NCBI RefSeq assembly: GCF_004339805.1
Contig: NZ_SLUI01000005.1
Coordinates: 1-64,000 of the forward strand
Length of the DNA: 64,000 bases
Origin: Anaerospora hongkongensis
GTDB lineage: Bacteria > Bacillota > Negativicutes > Sporomusales > DSM-15969
Reading direction: 5' to 3'
Each line of letters starts with the position of its first letter. The stretch's first letter is position 1. Shown here piece by piece: positions 51,914 through 60,839 of the stretch. Made by a program: the position numbers and the translations under genes. The notes beneath the pieces were generated by a model. The model was not told where the DNA came from. It searched no databases and worked only from the letters and a program-made list of their open reading frames with translations.

Positions 51914-53254
51914 TTATTTTGTATGAACCGATACAGAGGAATTCCCCCCTGCCGATTCGGGTTCTGTATTTTGTCCGATACCAAGCGGTATCGAAACTAA
52001 AAGTAATATCGCACCCAGAATACCGGCAGCGGCAATAGCATATAAGCCGGCATAGGAGTTGTGAAAAGTCTGCTCGGCCCAAACGCGCAGGTTTGGCGCC
52101 AGGAATCCGCCTAAATTACCGACAGAGTTAATCAGCGCAATCGCACTTGCTGCGGCAATACCCGACAAAAACCGGCTGGGCAGTGTCCAGAAAATAGGCT
52201 GACAGGCCAGGTTACCCATCGCAACAATACAAAGAGCCAGGATACCAAGAAGCGGATTACCGGTGGCGGAAAGAATAAAGCCCACTCCGGCACTGCCGAT
52301 AATAGCGGCCGCCAGAACACCGCGTTTGCCTGATTTATCCGAATAACGCGGCAGTGTAGCGGTGGCAATCAAGGCGCATATCCAGGGAATTGCACTGACC
52401 AGCCCAACCATCAACCCTACTTTTTGGCCCAAAAGTCCGGCGACCTGGGTAGGCAGGTAAAAATTTAAACCATAGTTACTAACCTGGATCATAAAGCAAA
52501 TAGCTGCCAAAAACCATACCTTGGAGTTGCCAAGCGCCTGAAGAGCACTGGCTTTTCCTTGTGGTTTTTTTGCATTTTCTTCTTCCAGCTCTGCAAGCAA
52601 GGCCTGTTTTTCTTCCTCAGCAAGCCATTTCGCATCCTGCGGTTTGTCAACCAGATACCAGTACGCCCATACACCAACAACGGCAGCCAATAAACCTTCT
52701 ACAATAAACATCCATTGCCAGCCGTGGAATCCAAAGGTTCCGTCAAAATCCAGCAGCAATCCGGATAAAGGCGAACCGAAAATAAACGCCAAGGGGGGTC
52801 CAAGATAAAAAAGTCCCATCACCGAACTGCGGCGGCGATTTGTAAACCAAAAGGTAAAATAATAAATGATTCCCGGAAAGAAACCCGCTTCCGCTATGCC
52901 TAACAATACCCGCAGAATCAAGAAGGATGATTCGGTCGATACCCAGGCAAAGCCTGCAGATACCAGCCCCCATGTGATCATAATACGGGCCAGCCACGCT
53001 CTGGCTCCCACGTGATGCATAATAATATTGCTGGGCACTTCAAAGACCGCATAACCAAGGAAAAAGATACCTGCTCCAAGCGCAAACGCTGCATCACTTA
53101 TGCCTGTATCAATCTGAAAAGCCTGCTTGGCAAAACCAATATTAGCGCGGTCCAAAAAAGCCAGGATATACATTAGCAGCACAAATGGTACCAGCTTCTT
53201 TTGGGCCTTGTCCATCGCACGGTTACACAATTCCGGATTTGTTTCCTTTACCAT
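51914..53254 (-). CDS. MFS transporter, anion:cation symporter family (sugar acid)
   Basis: 446 residues with twelve helices. Family marks: VLLMYILAFLDRANIGFAKQAFQIDTGISD, EVPSNIIMHHVGARAWLARIMITWGLVSAG, FLILRVLLGIAEAGFFPGIIYYFTFWF. ExuT/LgoT/GudP-like. The operon suggests hexuronate or L-galactonate uptake. Starts after AGAGGAGTGTGAGGCT. Confidence 0.92.
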   Translation of the reverse strand: MVKETNPELCNRAMDKAQKKLVPFVLLMYILAFLDRANIGFAKQAFQIDTGISDAAFALGAGIFFLGYAVFEVPSNIIMHHVGARAWLARIMITWGLVSAGFAWVSTESSFLILRVLLGIAEAGFFPGIIYYFTFWFTNRRRSSVMGLFYLGPPLAFIFGSPLSGLLLDFDGTFGFHGWQWMFIVEGLLAAVVGVWAYWYLVDKPQDAKWLAEEEKQALLAELEEENAKKPQGKASALQALGNSKVWFLAAICFMIQVSNYGLNFYLPTQVAGLLGQKVGLMVGLVSAIPWICALIATATLPRYSDKSGKRGVLAAAIIGSAGVGFILSATGNPLLGILALCIVAMGNLACQPIFWTLPSRFLSGIAAASAIALINSVGNLGGFLAPNLRVWAEQTFHNSYAGLYAIAAAGILGAILLLVSIPLGIGQNTEPESAGGNSSVSVHTK

Positions 53255-53351
53255 AGCCTCACACTCCTCTTATTTTATCATGTTGCTTACCCTTATTATT
53301 GACTGCCACCGACAAAAGGGTTACCACCTCCCTTAAAACGCGGCCCCCCCG

Positions 53352-54371
53352 TTAGACTAATGCCACTACTTTTAAATAATTGCCGGGATTGGCGGAAATA
53401 TCGTGCACCAGCTCCGGAACCTCTTCAAAAGCAATCGTTTTGGTAATTACCGCCGCCACGTCAACCTTGTTTTCGGCGATCAGCTGGATGCTTTCCGGGA
53501 AGCTGCGGTAGCTATTGCGGGAGCCAAGTATATCCAGCTCTTTTTTCGTAAACAGCGCGGTCGGCAGCGAAATCTCATGTTTGGGCCAGCCAACCAGAGA
53601 AATCCGACCGGAGAAAGCAGCATAGTCAATACTGCTGCGAATAGCTGCCGCATTGCCGGATGCCTCAATTACCACTTCGGCCATACGCCCCTGCGTAATT
53701 GCTTTAATTTCCTTAACCGCATCCTGCGTAACCGGATTAACGGTATACTTTACCCCAAGCTTACGGGCAAATTCCAGCCGTTCCTCTACAGGATCGACTA
53801 CTACGGGAACCGCTTCCAGCGCCAGGGCATACTGCGCCGCCAGCAGGCCGATCGGACCCGAGCCGGTAATGACAACATGCTCACCTTTTTTTACCCTCGC
53901 CCGCTTAACGGCATGCATGGAAATAGTGAGGGGCTCGACCATCGCAAGCAAATTCCAGGGAATGCTGTCAGGAACCTTGTGCACCAAATGACGGGGATGG
54001 CTGAAATATTGTGCCATAGCGCCATTAATATGCACACCCAGTACCGTTAGATTTTCACAGCAGTTTGTATGCCCATTTTTACAAGGATAGCATATGCCGC
54101 AATAAACATACGGCTCCAGCACAACACGGTCACCGGCCTTTAGTTCCGTTTCCCCCTCCGGCACCTCCAGCACCTCACCCGCCACTTCATGCCCGATGAT
54201 CCTCGGATAGGACACTAGCGGATTCGTTCCTAAATAGGCGCCGATATCGGACCCGCAAATTCCCAGACTGCGGACCTTGATTACTACATCCTGGTCTTTT
54301 CGCTTCGGCAGATCCACCTCAGCAACAGCAATGCTGCCTGGTGACTGTAAATGAATTGCTTTCATATTCAA
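53352..54371 (-). CDS. lgoD: Zinc alcohol dehydrogenase, L-galactonate 5-dehydrogenase-like
   Basis: 339 residues. Catalytic zinc: GICGSDIGAY, GHEVAGEV; structural zinc Cys set CGICYPCKNGHTNCCENL; nucleotide loop GSGPIGLLAAQYA. The LTVLGVHINGAMAQY segment matches E. coli LgoD (LVVLGVHRDGG). LgoD makes D-tagaturonate from L-galactonate, which UxaB then reduces, so the position between uxaA and an LgoT-like MFS gene fits well. Starts with TTG (54371) or ATG (54365). The name is by similarity and context. Confidence 0.78.
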   Translation of the reverse strand: MNMKAIHLQSPGSIAVAEVDLPKRKDQDVVIKVRSLGICGSDIGAYLGTNPLVSYPRIIGHEVAGEVLEVPEGETELKAGDRVVLEPYVYCGICYPCKNGHTNCCENLTVLGVHINGAMAQYFSHPRHLVHKVPDSIPWNLLAMVEPLTISMHAVKRARVKKGEHVVITGSGPIGLLAAQYALALEAVPVVVDPVEERLEFARKLGVKYTVNPVTQDAVKEIKAITQGRMAEVVIEASGNAAAIRSSIDYAAFSGRISLVGWPKHEISLPTALFTKKELDILGSRNSYRSFPESIQLIAENKVDVAAVITKTIAFEEVPELVHDISANPGNYLKVVALV

Positions 54372-54403
54372 ACCTATTCCTCTCTTTATTTTGGTAAATT
54401 GGT

Positions 54404-55891
54404 TTATAAGGTTACACCATTTTTAAAAATTGCTATTTCTCTAAAGCCCATCTTCTCCGCCTTTGTCTGTTGTCCTGAGGCTACAGCCAAAATGAATTGG
54501 GAAAGCTCATCCGTAACAGACTCCAGCGGCTTGCCGGTCAATATAGCCCCGGCATCAAAATCCATCCAGTTTGCTTTATACTGAAACAAATCGCTGTTGG
54601 TTGCTATTTTAACTGTGGGCACTGCCGTACCGAGCGGTGTCCCTCTGCCTGTAGTAAACAGCACAATCTGGCAGCCGGCTGCCGCCAGGGCCGTTGTCGC
54701 GACTGCATCATTGCCAGGCCCGTTCAGCAGGTTCAATCCCCGCGTGCTTACTGCCTGCCCATACTGTAAAACATCACTGACGATACTGCGCCCGCCTTTT
54801 TGCGTACAGCCTAACGATTTTTCCTCCAGCGTGGTAATTCCGCCTTTTTTATTGCCAGGTGACGGATTCTCATAAACCGGTTGATGATACGATGCAAAGT
54901 ACGCCTTGAAATTGTTGATTAACGCCACAATTTTTTCAAAAACAACCTTATTCTTCGCACGATTCATTAATAAAGTTTCCGCGCCAAACATCTCTGGTAC
55001 TTCCGTCAATACACTGCTGCCGCCGCAGGCTACCAGCCGGTCGGAAAAAGCCCCTACAAGCGGATTGCCGGTTATGCCGGAAAATCCATCCGACCCACCG
55101 CACTTCAGGCCGATTACCAAGTCCCGGGCCGAGCACTCGGTACGCTTGTATTGGCCTGCATACTCAACCAAATCCTTTAGAATTGCCTGGCCTGCGGCAA
55201 ATTCATCAGAAAACTCCTGAGCAACAAGAAACTTTACCCGCTTATCATCAACTTCGCCAAGCACCTTTTTAAATTCGGCAATGTTGTTATTCTCACAGCC
55301 GAGTCCAAGCACTAAAACAGCCCCAGCATTCGGATGGTTAACCAGCGCCGACAAAATACTCTGGGTAGCTGCGTGATCCTCTCCCAGCTGGGAACAGCCG
55401 TACGGATGCGTATATTCAAATACCCCGTCAATGGAAGCTGCCGGTGCAAGCTCCTCATTCGCCCATTTTGCAAGCAGCTGGGCCGTGCGGTTAACGCAGC
55501 TTACTGTGGGTATGATCCAAACCTCATTGCGAACACCGGCACGTCCGTTTTCGCGCCTATACCCCTGGAAGCTCAGCCGGCAGTCAGCAGACGGCACCAA
55601 GAGCGGAGCAGGCTGATAATCATATTCCAGCACATCACCCAAATTTGTCCTGACATTATGCGTATGCACCCAGCTGCCCGCAGGAATAGTCGTCGTAGCG
55701 TGGCCGATGGGAAAGCCGTACTTAATGACAGCCTCCCCTTGTGTCAGCGTTGTAAGCGCAATTTTATGCCCCTTGTCAATGCTCTCCAGCGCAATCAACT
55801 GCGTACCAGCTGCCTCAAGCACGGCACCGGCCTTTACATCCTCCAGCAAAACCGCTACATTATCAGCCTCGTGGATTTTCAGCGGTGCCAT
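54404..55891 (-). CDS. uxaA: Altronate dehydratase
   Basis: 495 residues: N-terminal SAF domain (NVAVLLEDVKAGAVL, ALTTLTQGEAVIKYGFPIGHATTTIPAGSWVHTHNV) and the UxaA catalytic part (GYRRENGRAGVRNEVWIIPTVSCVN, HPYGCSQLGEDH, GLGCENNN, GLKCGGSDGFSGITGNP). Makes 2-keto-3-deoxygluconate from D-altronate. Start/stop overlap with uxaB (TAATG). Confidence 0.96.
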   Translation of the reverse strand: MAPLKIHEADNVAVLLEDVKAGAVLEAAGTQLIALESIDKGHKIALTTLTQGEAVIKYGFPIGHATTTIPAGSWVHTHNVRTNLGDVLEYDYQPAPLLVPSADCRLSFQGYRRENGRAGVRNEVWIIPTVSCVNRTAQLLAKWANEELAPAASIDGVFEYTHPYGCSQLGEDHAATQSILSALVNHPNAGAVLVLGLGCENNNIAEFKKVLGEVDDKRVKFLVAQEFSDEFAAGQAILKDLVEYAGQYKRTECSARDLVIGLKCGGSDGFSGITGNPLVGAFSDRLVACGGSSVLTEVPEMFGAETLLMNRAKNKVVFEKIVALINNFKAYFASYHQPVYENPSPGNKKGGITTLEEKSLGCTQKGGRSIVSDVLQYGQAVSTRGLNLLNGPGNDAVATTALAAAGCQIVLFTTGRGTPLGTAVPTVKIATNSDLFQYKANWMDFDAGAILTGKPLESVTDELSQFILAVASGQQTKAEKMGFREIAIFKNGVTL

Positions 55892-57423
55892 TACGCTTTA
55901 CCTCCAACTAACTGCCGCACGGTTTCCTGCATACCGGTGCTGATAATATGGAAGAGATATTCAGCCGTTTTTTCAGTCAAACCTTCAATCCGATTCAAGT
56001 CCTGCCCCCAAATTGCTTCATTTGCAAAAGCATCCCGGGTTAAGGCAAGCACACCGTCTTGTGTGCCATTGCAGGCCTGCCATTCTCCGGCAAAAAACTC
56101 CAGCACCGGTACATCATCCTTCATGATAAAGTCGCCTGCTTCTCTTTTCCCCAGCAGATTCGATCCGTCCAATTTGCCGTCTTTATACACTGCAAGTAGC
56201 GCCGCCAGCGAAAAAGTCAGCTTTTCCGGCAATTTTCCGGTATGCTTCTGATACTCAAGAATGGATGGCAGTACCCGGGCTGTAAATTTGGAAGAAGAAT
56301 TCAGCAAAATACTTAACAAATAATGTTTGATAAACGGATTCCGGAAGCGTTCAATAACGGCATCGGCAAATTCCACCAGCATTTGCTTTTCCAGGTCAAT
56401 CGAAGGGATGATCTCTTCACTGACTATATCCCGCACATATTTCCCCATAACTTCATGATCCATCATCTCTTTTACTGCATCGAGCCCATACAAAAAGGCA
56501 GCCGGCACCGATGCTGTATGAGCACCGTTTAAAATACGCACTTTACGTGTCCGGTAAGGTGTCATATCGTTTGTCCAGATTACATTTAAACCTGCTTCGG
56601 CAAAGGGCAGGCGCTTAGCTAGTTCAGCCGGACCTTCAATTACCCACAGATGAAAAAGTTCACCGGCATTCATCAATTTATCCTGATAGCCCAGCTTCGC
56701 TTCGATAGCCTGTACTTCATCCCGGGGGTAACCGGTTACTACCCGGTCAACAAGCGAATTCAAAAAGTAGTTATGATTGCGAATCCAGTTCTTAAAGGCT
56801 TCCGGCAGCTGCCATTCATCCGCCAGCTTTAATACGGCGTCTTTTAACTTATCCCCGTTGCGGTCAATTAACTCACAGGGAATAATAACCATACCCTTTG
56901 ACGGATCACCTTTAAAAAACGCAAACCGGTGATGCAGATAAACAGTAAGCTTGCCGGGAAAAGACTGGGGCGGCTGCATATCAGGCCGGTCATTTTTATC
57001 GAAAGTAATTCCTGCTTCGGTCGTATTGGAAACAATGTACTCAATATCCGGATTTTCTGCACAGGCCAGATATGCCTGCCAGTCCCGGTAAGGATTAACG
57101 CCTCTGCTTACCGAGCTGATGATCTCTTTCTTTTCTACCGGCTTGCCGTCCTCAAGTCCTCTAAGCAGTAATGTATACAACCCGTCCTGCTCATTTAAGA
57201 CATCAACCAGCCCTTCAGGAATCGGCTGCACGGCAACAACCCGGCCGTTAAATTTCCCTTGCTTATTCAGCTGGTGAATCATCCAGTCAACAAAAGCCCG
57301 CAGAAAATTGCCTTCGCCGAATTGAAGCACTTTTTCCGGAAGATTCTCAAGACCCTTCGCTGCGGCAAGGTCTTCTGGAAAACAAAAATCACTATTCAGA
57401 AAACTTCTATTTAAGCGCATCAT
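55891..57423 (-). CDS. uxaB: Tagaturonate reductase (altronate oxidoreductase)
   Basis: 510 residues of the mannitol-dehydrogenase superfamily: VLQFGEGNFLRAFVDWMIHQLNKQG, SNTTEAGITFD, PCELIDRNGDKLKDAV, DRVVTGYPRDE, KVRILNGAHTASVPAAFLYG. Reduces D-tagaturonate with NADH. First gene behind the sigma-54 promoter; the start follows AAAGGGGATCAGT. Confidence 0.96.
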   Translation of the reverse strand: MMRLNRSFLNSDFCFPEDLAAAKGLENLPEKVLQFGEGNFLRAFVDWMIHQLNKQGKFNGRVVAVQPIPEGLVDVLNEQDGLYTLLLRGLEDGKPVEKKEIISSVSRGVNPYRDWQAYLACAENPDIEYIVSNTTEAGITFDKNDRPDMQPPQSFPGKLTVYLHHRFAFFKGDPSKGMVIIPCELIDRNGDKLKDAVLKLADEWQLPEAFKNWIRNHNYFLNSLVDRVVTGYPRDEVQAIEAKLGYQDKLMNAGELFHLWVIEGPAELAKRLPFAEAGLNVIWTNDMTPYRTRKVRILNGAHTASVPAAFLYGLDAVKEMMDHEVMGKYVRDIVSEEIIPSIDLEKQMLVEFADAVIERFRNPFIKHYLLSILLNSSSKFTARVLPSILEYQKHTGKLPEKLTFSLAALLAVYKDGKLDGSNLLGKREAGDFIMKDDVPVLEFFAGEWQACNGTQDGVLALTRDAFANEAIWGQDLNRIEGLTEKTAEYLFHIISTGMQETVRQLVGGKA

Positions 57424-57487
57424 ACTGATCCCCTTTCCTACCCCTATCTTCTAAAGCCACTAGCTCTTTTATATCCGCTAACAATAG

Positions 57488-57503
57488 TGCAAGATCCGTG
57501 CCA
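57488..57503 (-). promoter_or_regulatory. Sigma-54 (-24/-12) promoter of uxaB-uxaA-lgoD operon
   Basis: TGGCACGGATCTTGCA: GG and GC are ten bases apart as in the consensus TGGCACN5TTGCW. It lies 65 bases ahead of uxaB, next to a PrpR-type activator gene. Confidence 0.85.
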
Positions 57504-57545
57504 GCAGTGCAAATGCAGAAGCAGCAAGCTTTGGGACCTGAATGA

Positions 57546-57592
57546 CAAAAAATACGTTCCGAATTAAAACAATCATGTTTCAATTCGGAACG
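57546..57592 (-). terminator. Terminator of the sigma-54 activator gene
   Basis: CGTTCCGAATTGAAACA / TGTTTTAATTCGGAACG, a 17-bp stem, then TATTTTTTG on the minus strand. Confidence 0.85.
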
Positions 57593-57597
57593 ATGAA

Positions 57598-59496
57598 TTA
57601 CGGGAGTTTATCAATTTTTTTCTTTTTACGCCATAAAGTAGTACGTCCAATCCCTAAACGCTTCGCCGCCCGGGTATAGTTGTAATTTTCTTCCCGCAGC
57701 ACTTGCAGAATCCGCTCCCGCTCCAGTTCTTCCAGATCGTTTTCTTCCGCTGCCTCCAAATAGTCCAAAGGCTCTTCCGAAATCAGCACGTTCTTTATAT
57801 CCTTGACATTAATTACTTCCTCATCCGTCAGCAGCACCGCCCGCTCCAGAATAATGGCGAGTTCACGGACATTACCCTGCCAGTATAAGCGTTGTAAATA
57901 CGCCACTGCCTCTTTGTGAAGCTTTTTGACCTGCTCTGCACTTTCACTTAAGATTCGCAGGAAATGACCGGCAAGCAGGGGAATATCTTCTGCCCTCTCC
58001 CGGAGCGGCGGCAAGTGCAAATGTAAAATAACAAGACGGTAAAACAAATCGGCGCGAAACAATTTCTTGCCCACTAAGTCAGCCAGATCCTGATTTGTCG
58101 CAGCGATAATCCGCACATCAACCGGAATAACCCGATGTCCGCCAAGGCGCATTACTTCTTTTTCCTGCAGAACTCTCAACAGCCGGGCCTGCAAAGTCAG
58201 TGGCAGCTCACCTACTTCATCCAAAAACAGTGTTCCGCCATGAGCCAATTCAAAAAGACCAAGCTTACCGCCTTTTTTCGCCCCGGTGAATGCGCCTTCT
58301 TCATACCCCAGCAATTCGCTTTCCAGCAAGCTTTCCGGCAGTGCCGCGCAATTAACCGCTACAAAAGGACCTTGATGGCGGGAGCTCAGTTTGTGAATAC
58401 TCTGTGCAAGCATTTCCTTCCCTGTCCCGGACTCACCGGTAATCAGCACCGTCGACCGGGAAGCAGCAAAGCGGCGGGCACGCTGCTTAACCGCCTCCAG
58501 AGCGGATGAAACACCGATTATATCACTCAGCCCAGCTTTGGCCACCAATCCTTTGGCATACAGCTTTTGCCGTATCGTGTGTTCAAAGTATTGCAATTGC
58601 GTAACATCCTGAAAATTAGCGATAGCTCCTACCACGTTTCCCTCCAGCTTAATGGGTATCCGTTTCGTTGCAATACTTCTTTTCCCGATGTGCTGAATTT
58701 CCCCGATCTCGGGCATCCCATTTTCCAGCGTCAATGGAAGGCGGGTATTGGGAATCACGCTGTCAATTTTACGTCCAATTACCTCCGCCTGCGATACTTG
58801 AAACACTTCACAGGCCGCTGGATTAAAAAAAGTAATCAAACCCTTTTTGTCTACTGCCACAATTCCATCGGTTGTAGAATTAATAATCGTTTGCAGCAGC
58901 TCAGAGCGCTCTTGTTCCCTGCGCCGTACTTCCACGACCAGTTCAGCTTCTTTGATCGCTTTATAGATTGCTTCTTTCCCTGACTCAATCGTATAACCGC
59001 TAAGCCCCATATTACGGGCACACGTAACAGCATTTACATCGCCAATTACCACCTTTATACCTTGAATGGCAGCTTGCGCAATTTTATCCGCAGTCTCAGC
59101 CTCGTTTTCCAGCGTAATAATCTGAATAGAAAGGCCTAACAGGGTTACCAGGGTTTCGCATTCATAGATAACATTTCGAAAGCCAACAACGCCGATACTA
59201 TCCGGACTCACGCCCAATTGCTTGATGGCGCGCAGGATATCGATTGCCGTAACCGGTATCTGAACGACCGGCACTGCAATACGATCTGCAATAGCCAATG
59301 CCGTGCCGCCGCGGCTGATAATGACTTCGGCGGCACCGGCCTCCACTGCCTCCTGCGCTTGCCGGACCCCTTCCTGCGAATCTCCGTGACTGATGTAGAT
59401 TTTACTTTTCCACTCATCAGTCCGCTCAGCCACAACCGCCTCCGCCAGGCGGGCCAGATGGGGAAAAGGGGCAATAAAACTAATCTTAAACTCCAT
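57598..59496 (-). CDS. PrpR-type sigma-54-dependent activator
   Basis: 632 residues. The N-terminal PrpR_N domain ([50 protein letters not shown]) is followed by a PAS domain at about 205-310 ([23 protein letters not shown]), the AAA+ domain ([48 protein letters not shown]) and a Fis-type HTH ([21 protein letters not shown]). The GAFTGA loop contacts sigma-54. It likely drives the promoter at 57488-57503. The sensed ligand is presumably an aldonate or hexuronate. The start follows GTAGGAGAATGAT. Confidence 0.95.
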   Translation of the reverse strand: MEFKISFIAPFPHLARLAEAVVAERTDEWKSKIYISHGDSQEGVRQAQEAVEAGAAEVIISRGGTALAIADRIAVPVVQIPVTAIDILRAIKQLGVSPDSIGVVGFRNVIYECETLVTLLGLSIQIITLENEAETADKIAQAAIQGIKVVIGDVNAVTCARNMGLSGYTIESGKEAIYKAIKEAELVVEVRRREQERSELLQTIINSTTDGIVAVDKKGLITFFNPAACEVFQVSQAEVIGRKIDSVIPNTRLPLTLENGMPEIGEIQHIGKRSIATKRIPIKLEGNVVGAIANFQDVTQLQYFEHTIRQKLYAKGLVAKAGLSDIIGVSSALEAVKQRARRFAASRSTVLITGESGTGKEMLAQSIHKLSSRHQGPFVAVNCAALPESLLESELLGYEEGAFTGAKKGGKLGLFELAHGGTLFLDEVGELPLTLQARLLRVLQEKEVMRLGGHRVIPVDVRIIAATNQDLADLVGKKLFRADLFYRLVILHLHLPPLRERAEDIPLLAGHFLRILSESAEQVKKLHKEAVAYLQRLYWQGNVRELAIILERAVLLTDEEVINVKDIKNVLISEEPLDYLEAAEENDLEELERERILQVLREENYNYTRAAKRLGIGRTTLWRKKKKIDKLP

Positions 59497-59533
59497 ATCA
59501 TTCTCCTACTGCTTCAATCTCGCATCCGCGTAC

Positions 59534-59869
59534 TTATTCCCGCAGTTTCCGGGGATCACCGGAAAACTTCTGCTGCGCCCAGGAATCAAGCTGCCGGACA
59601 TGACCTTTCCCGATTGTTACACCGTATAGAATCAACAGCAAAATAACCAGGGTAAACAAATCCAGCTCTTTCGTTATGGCAAAATTTACGACGCCCAGCA
59701 AAACCTGCGGAATAACGCCGGTCATTACCAACAATACCGATGCCGCCCGAAACCAGCATTGCGATTTCAGTTTGTAACGGGCATACAGCATAAATATGGT
59801 TGCCGACCAGGCAATACCCTCTAATAGTAGCAATAATAACCACTTATTCTCCATGACCAACACGTCCAT
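59534..59869 (-). CDS. Small 3-TM membrane protein behind a ykkC-class riboswitch, unknown
   Basis: 111 residues with three membrane helices at about 10-29, 42-64 and 68-86. TM1 contains Glu17 (LLLLLEGIAWSATIF), which recalls the membrane Glu of SMR exporters (EmrE, Gdx). But it has three helices, not four, and no other SMR signature. The start is at ATG 59869 after AGGAG. It stands 38 bases ahead of the sigma-54 activator gene and so could be cotranscribed with it. If the upstream riboswitch is a guanidine-I type, guanidine export is the natural guess; unproven. Confidence 0.7.
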   Translation of the reverse strand: MDVLVMENKWLLLLLLEGIAWSATIFMLYARYKLKSQCWFRAASVLLVMTGVIPQVLLGVVNFAITKELDLFTLVILLLILYGVTIGKGHVRQLDSWAQQKFSGDPRKLRE

Positions 59870-59926
59870 TATACCAAACTCCTACCTTTATTAGCATATC
59901 AATGCTATCCTCTGCCAAAATACAAT

Positions 59927-60052
59927 AAAAAAACCTGGCAGCACATCTAAATGTACTCCCAGGCTTTTCTCCTTCCGTGTACACAGCCGCAGCTTGGCTG
60001 TGCGCCTTCTCTCGGACCTGACCGGCTAAGCCGCGGAACCCTAGAAGGCCGC
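59927..60052 (-). promoter_or_regulatory. ykkC-class riboswitch (guanidine-I-like) with terminator
   Basis: On the minus strand: CTAGGGTTCCG, a hairpin, GTCAGGTCCGAGAG, a second hairpin (CACAGCC/GGCTGTG), then ACACGGAAGGAGAAAAGCC and TGGGAG. This order and these bases are the ykkC-yxkD consensus. The last part folds into the terminator CCTGGGAGTAC.../...GTGCTGCCAGG (59934-59963) with a seven-T run, the usual layout where ligand prevents termination. The aptamer begins just after the clpP stop, with no room for its own promoter, so it is transcribed from inside or through clpP. Subtype (guanidine, ppGpp or PRPP) cannot be settled by eye. Confidence 0.85.
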
Positions 60053-60056
60053 TTAT

Positions 60057-60632
60057 TTAGTTAGCAGCTACCTCATCATAGCCGGTAATAATCTGCTGTA
60101 CGATTCCATAGGCTTTCGCTTCTTGTGCATCAAGCCAATAATTGCGCAGCGTATCTTTTTCCACTTTTTCCAGCGGCTGTCCTGTGCGCTCGCTGATCAA
60201 TCCGTTGATTCGGCGACGGATTTTGATTATTTCTTCCGCTTCGATCTGAATGTCTGTTGCCTGCCCGCGAACACCACCCAGCGGCTGATGAATCATGTAG
60301 CGCGTATTTGGCAGTGAATAGCGGTCCTGCTTTTCGGCGGCGAGATAAATCGTAATACCGGCACTGGCAACCCAGCCTGTTCCGATGATGATTACTCTGG
60401 GCTTAATAAACCGGATCATATCATGGATGGTATCACCAGCTTCTACGTGACCGCCCTGACTGTTAATAAACAGCTTAATTGGTTCATCGCCGAGCTCCTG
60501 CAATATTAACAGCTCCGCCGACACTCGTGCAGCAACATCTTGCGTGATTTCACCGGAAATTATAATCGTACGGGTTTTCAGCAGCCGCCCCTGTAATTTG
60601 TCCGAATAAGTTTGCTTTTCCTGCTCTTCCAT
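60057..60632 (-). CDS. ClpP-like protease subunit with an altered catalytic triad
   Basis: 191 residues with the ClpP fold. Ser90 (GWVASAGITIYLAA) and His115 (MIHQPLGG) of the triad are present. The third member, an Asp in the ERDR position (VEKDTLRNYWLDAQEAKAYG), is Asn164 here. The normal ClpP has ASMG around the Ser; here ASAG. Either catalysis is weak or the protein is a structural partner of another ClpP (as in ClpP1/ClpP2 systems). No clpX or clpA is adjacent. Starts after GAGGAGTGACAAAGTA. Confidence 0.9.
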   Translation of the reverse strand: MEEQEKQTYSDKLQGRLLKTRTIIISGEITQDVAARVSAELLILQELGDEPIKLFINSQGGHVEAGDTIHDMIRFIKPRVIIIGTGWVASAGITIYLAAEKQDRYSLPNTRYMIHQPLGGVRGQATDIQIEAEEIIKIRRRINGLISERTGQPLEKVEKDTLRNYWLDAQEAKAYGIVQQIITGYDEVAAN

Positions 60633-60839
60633 TACTTTGTCACTCCTCTTTTAGCCCATCCGCTTGTGTACGGATTTTTTAAAATAGCTGTAGTTTCTTA
60701 ATAAACTGTTATTCTTTGCCAGAACCAAAAAACCTGCTCTTGCTTGATAAATGCCCCCACCTTTTAGCGTTTATCTGTATAACAATTCGCAGTTCATCGT
60801 ATGCTAAACAATGACTTTACTGCCAAAGGATGACCTGCC

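Noticed and set aside
53255-53351. Possible second sigma-54 promoter before the MFS gene (TGGCAG on the minus strand)
   Set aside because: There is no TTGC at the -12 distance.
55334-56251. 305-codon open frame on the plus strand
   Set aside because: Opposite the uxaA/uxaB junction; both real genes have full family signatures. Antisense shadow of high-GC codons.
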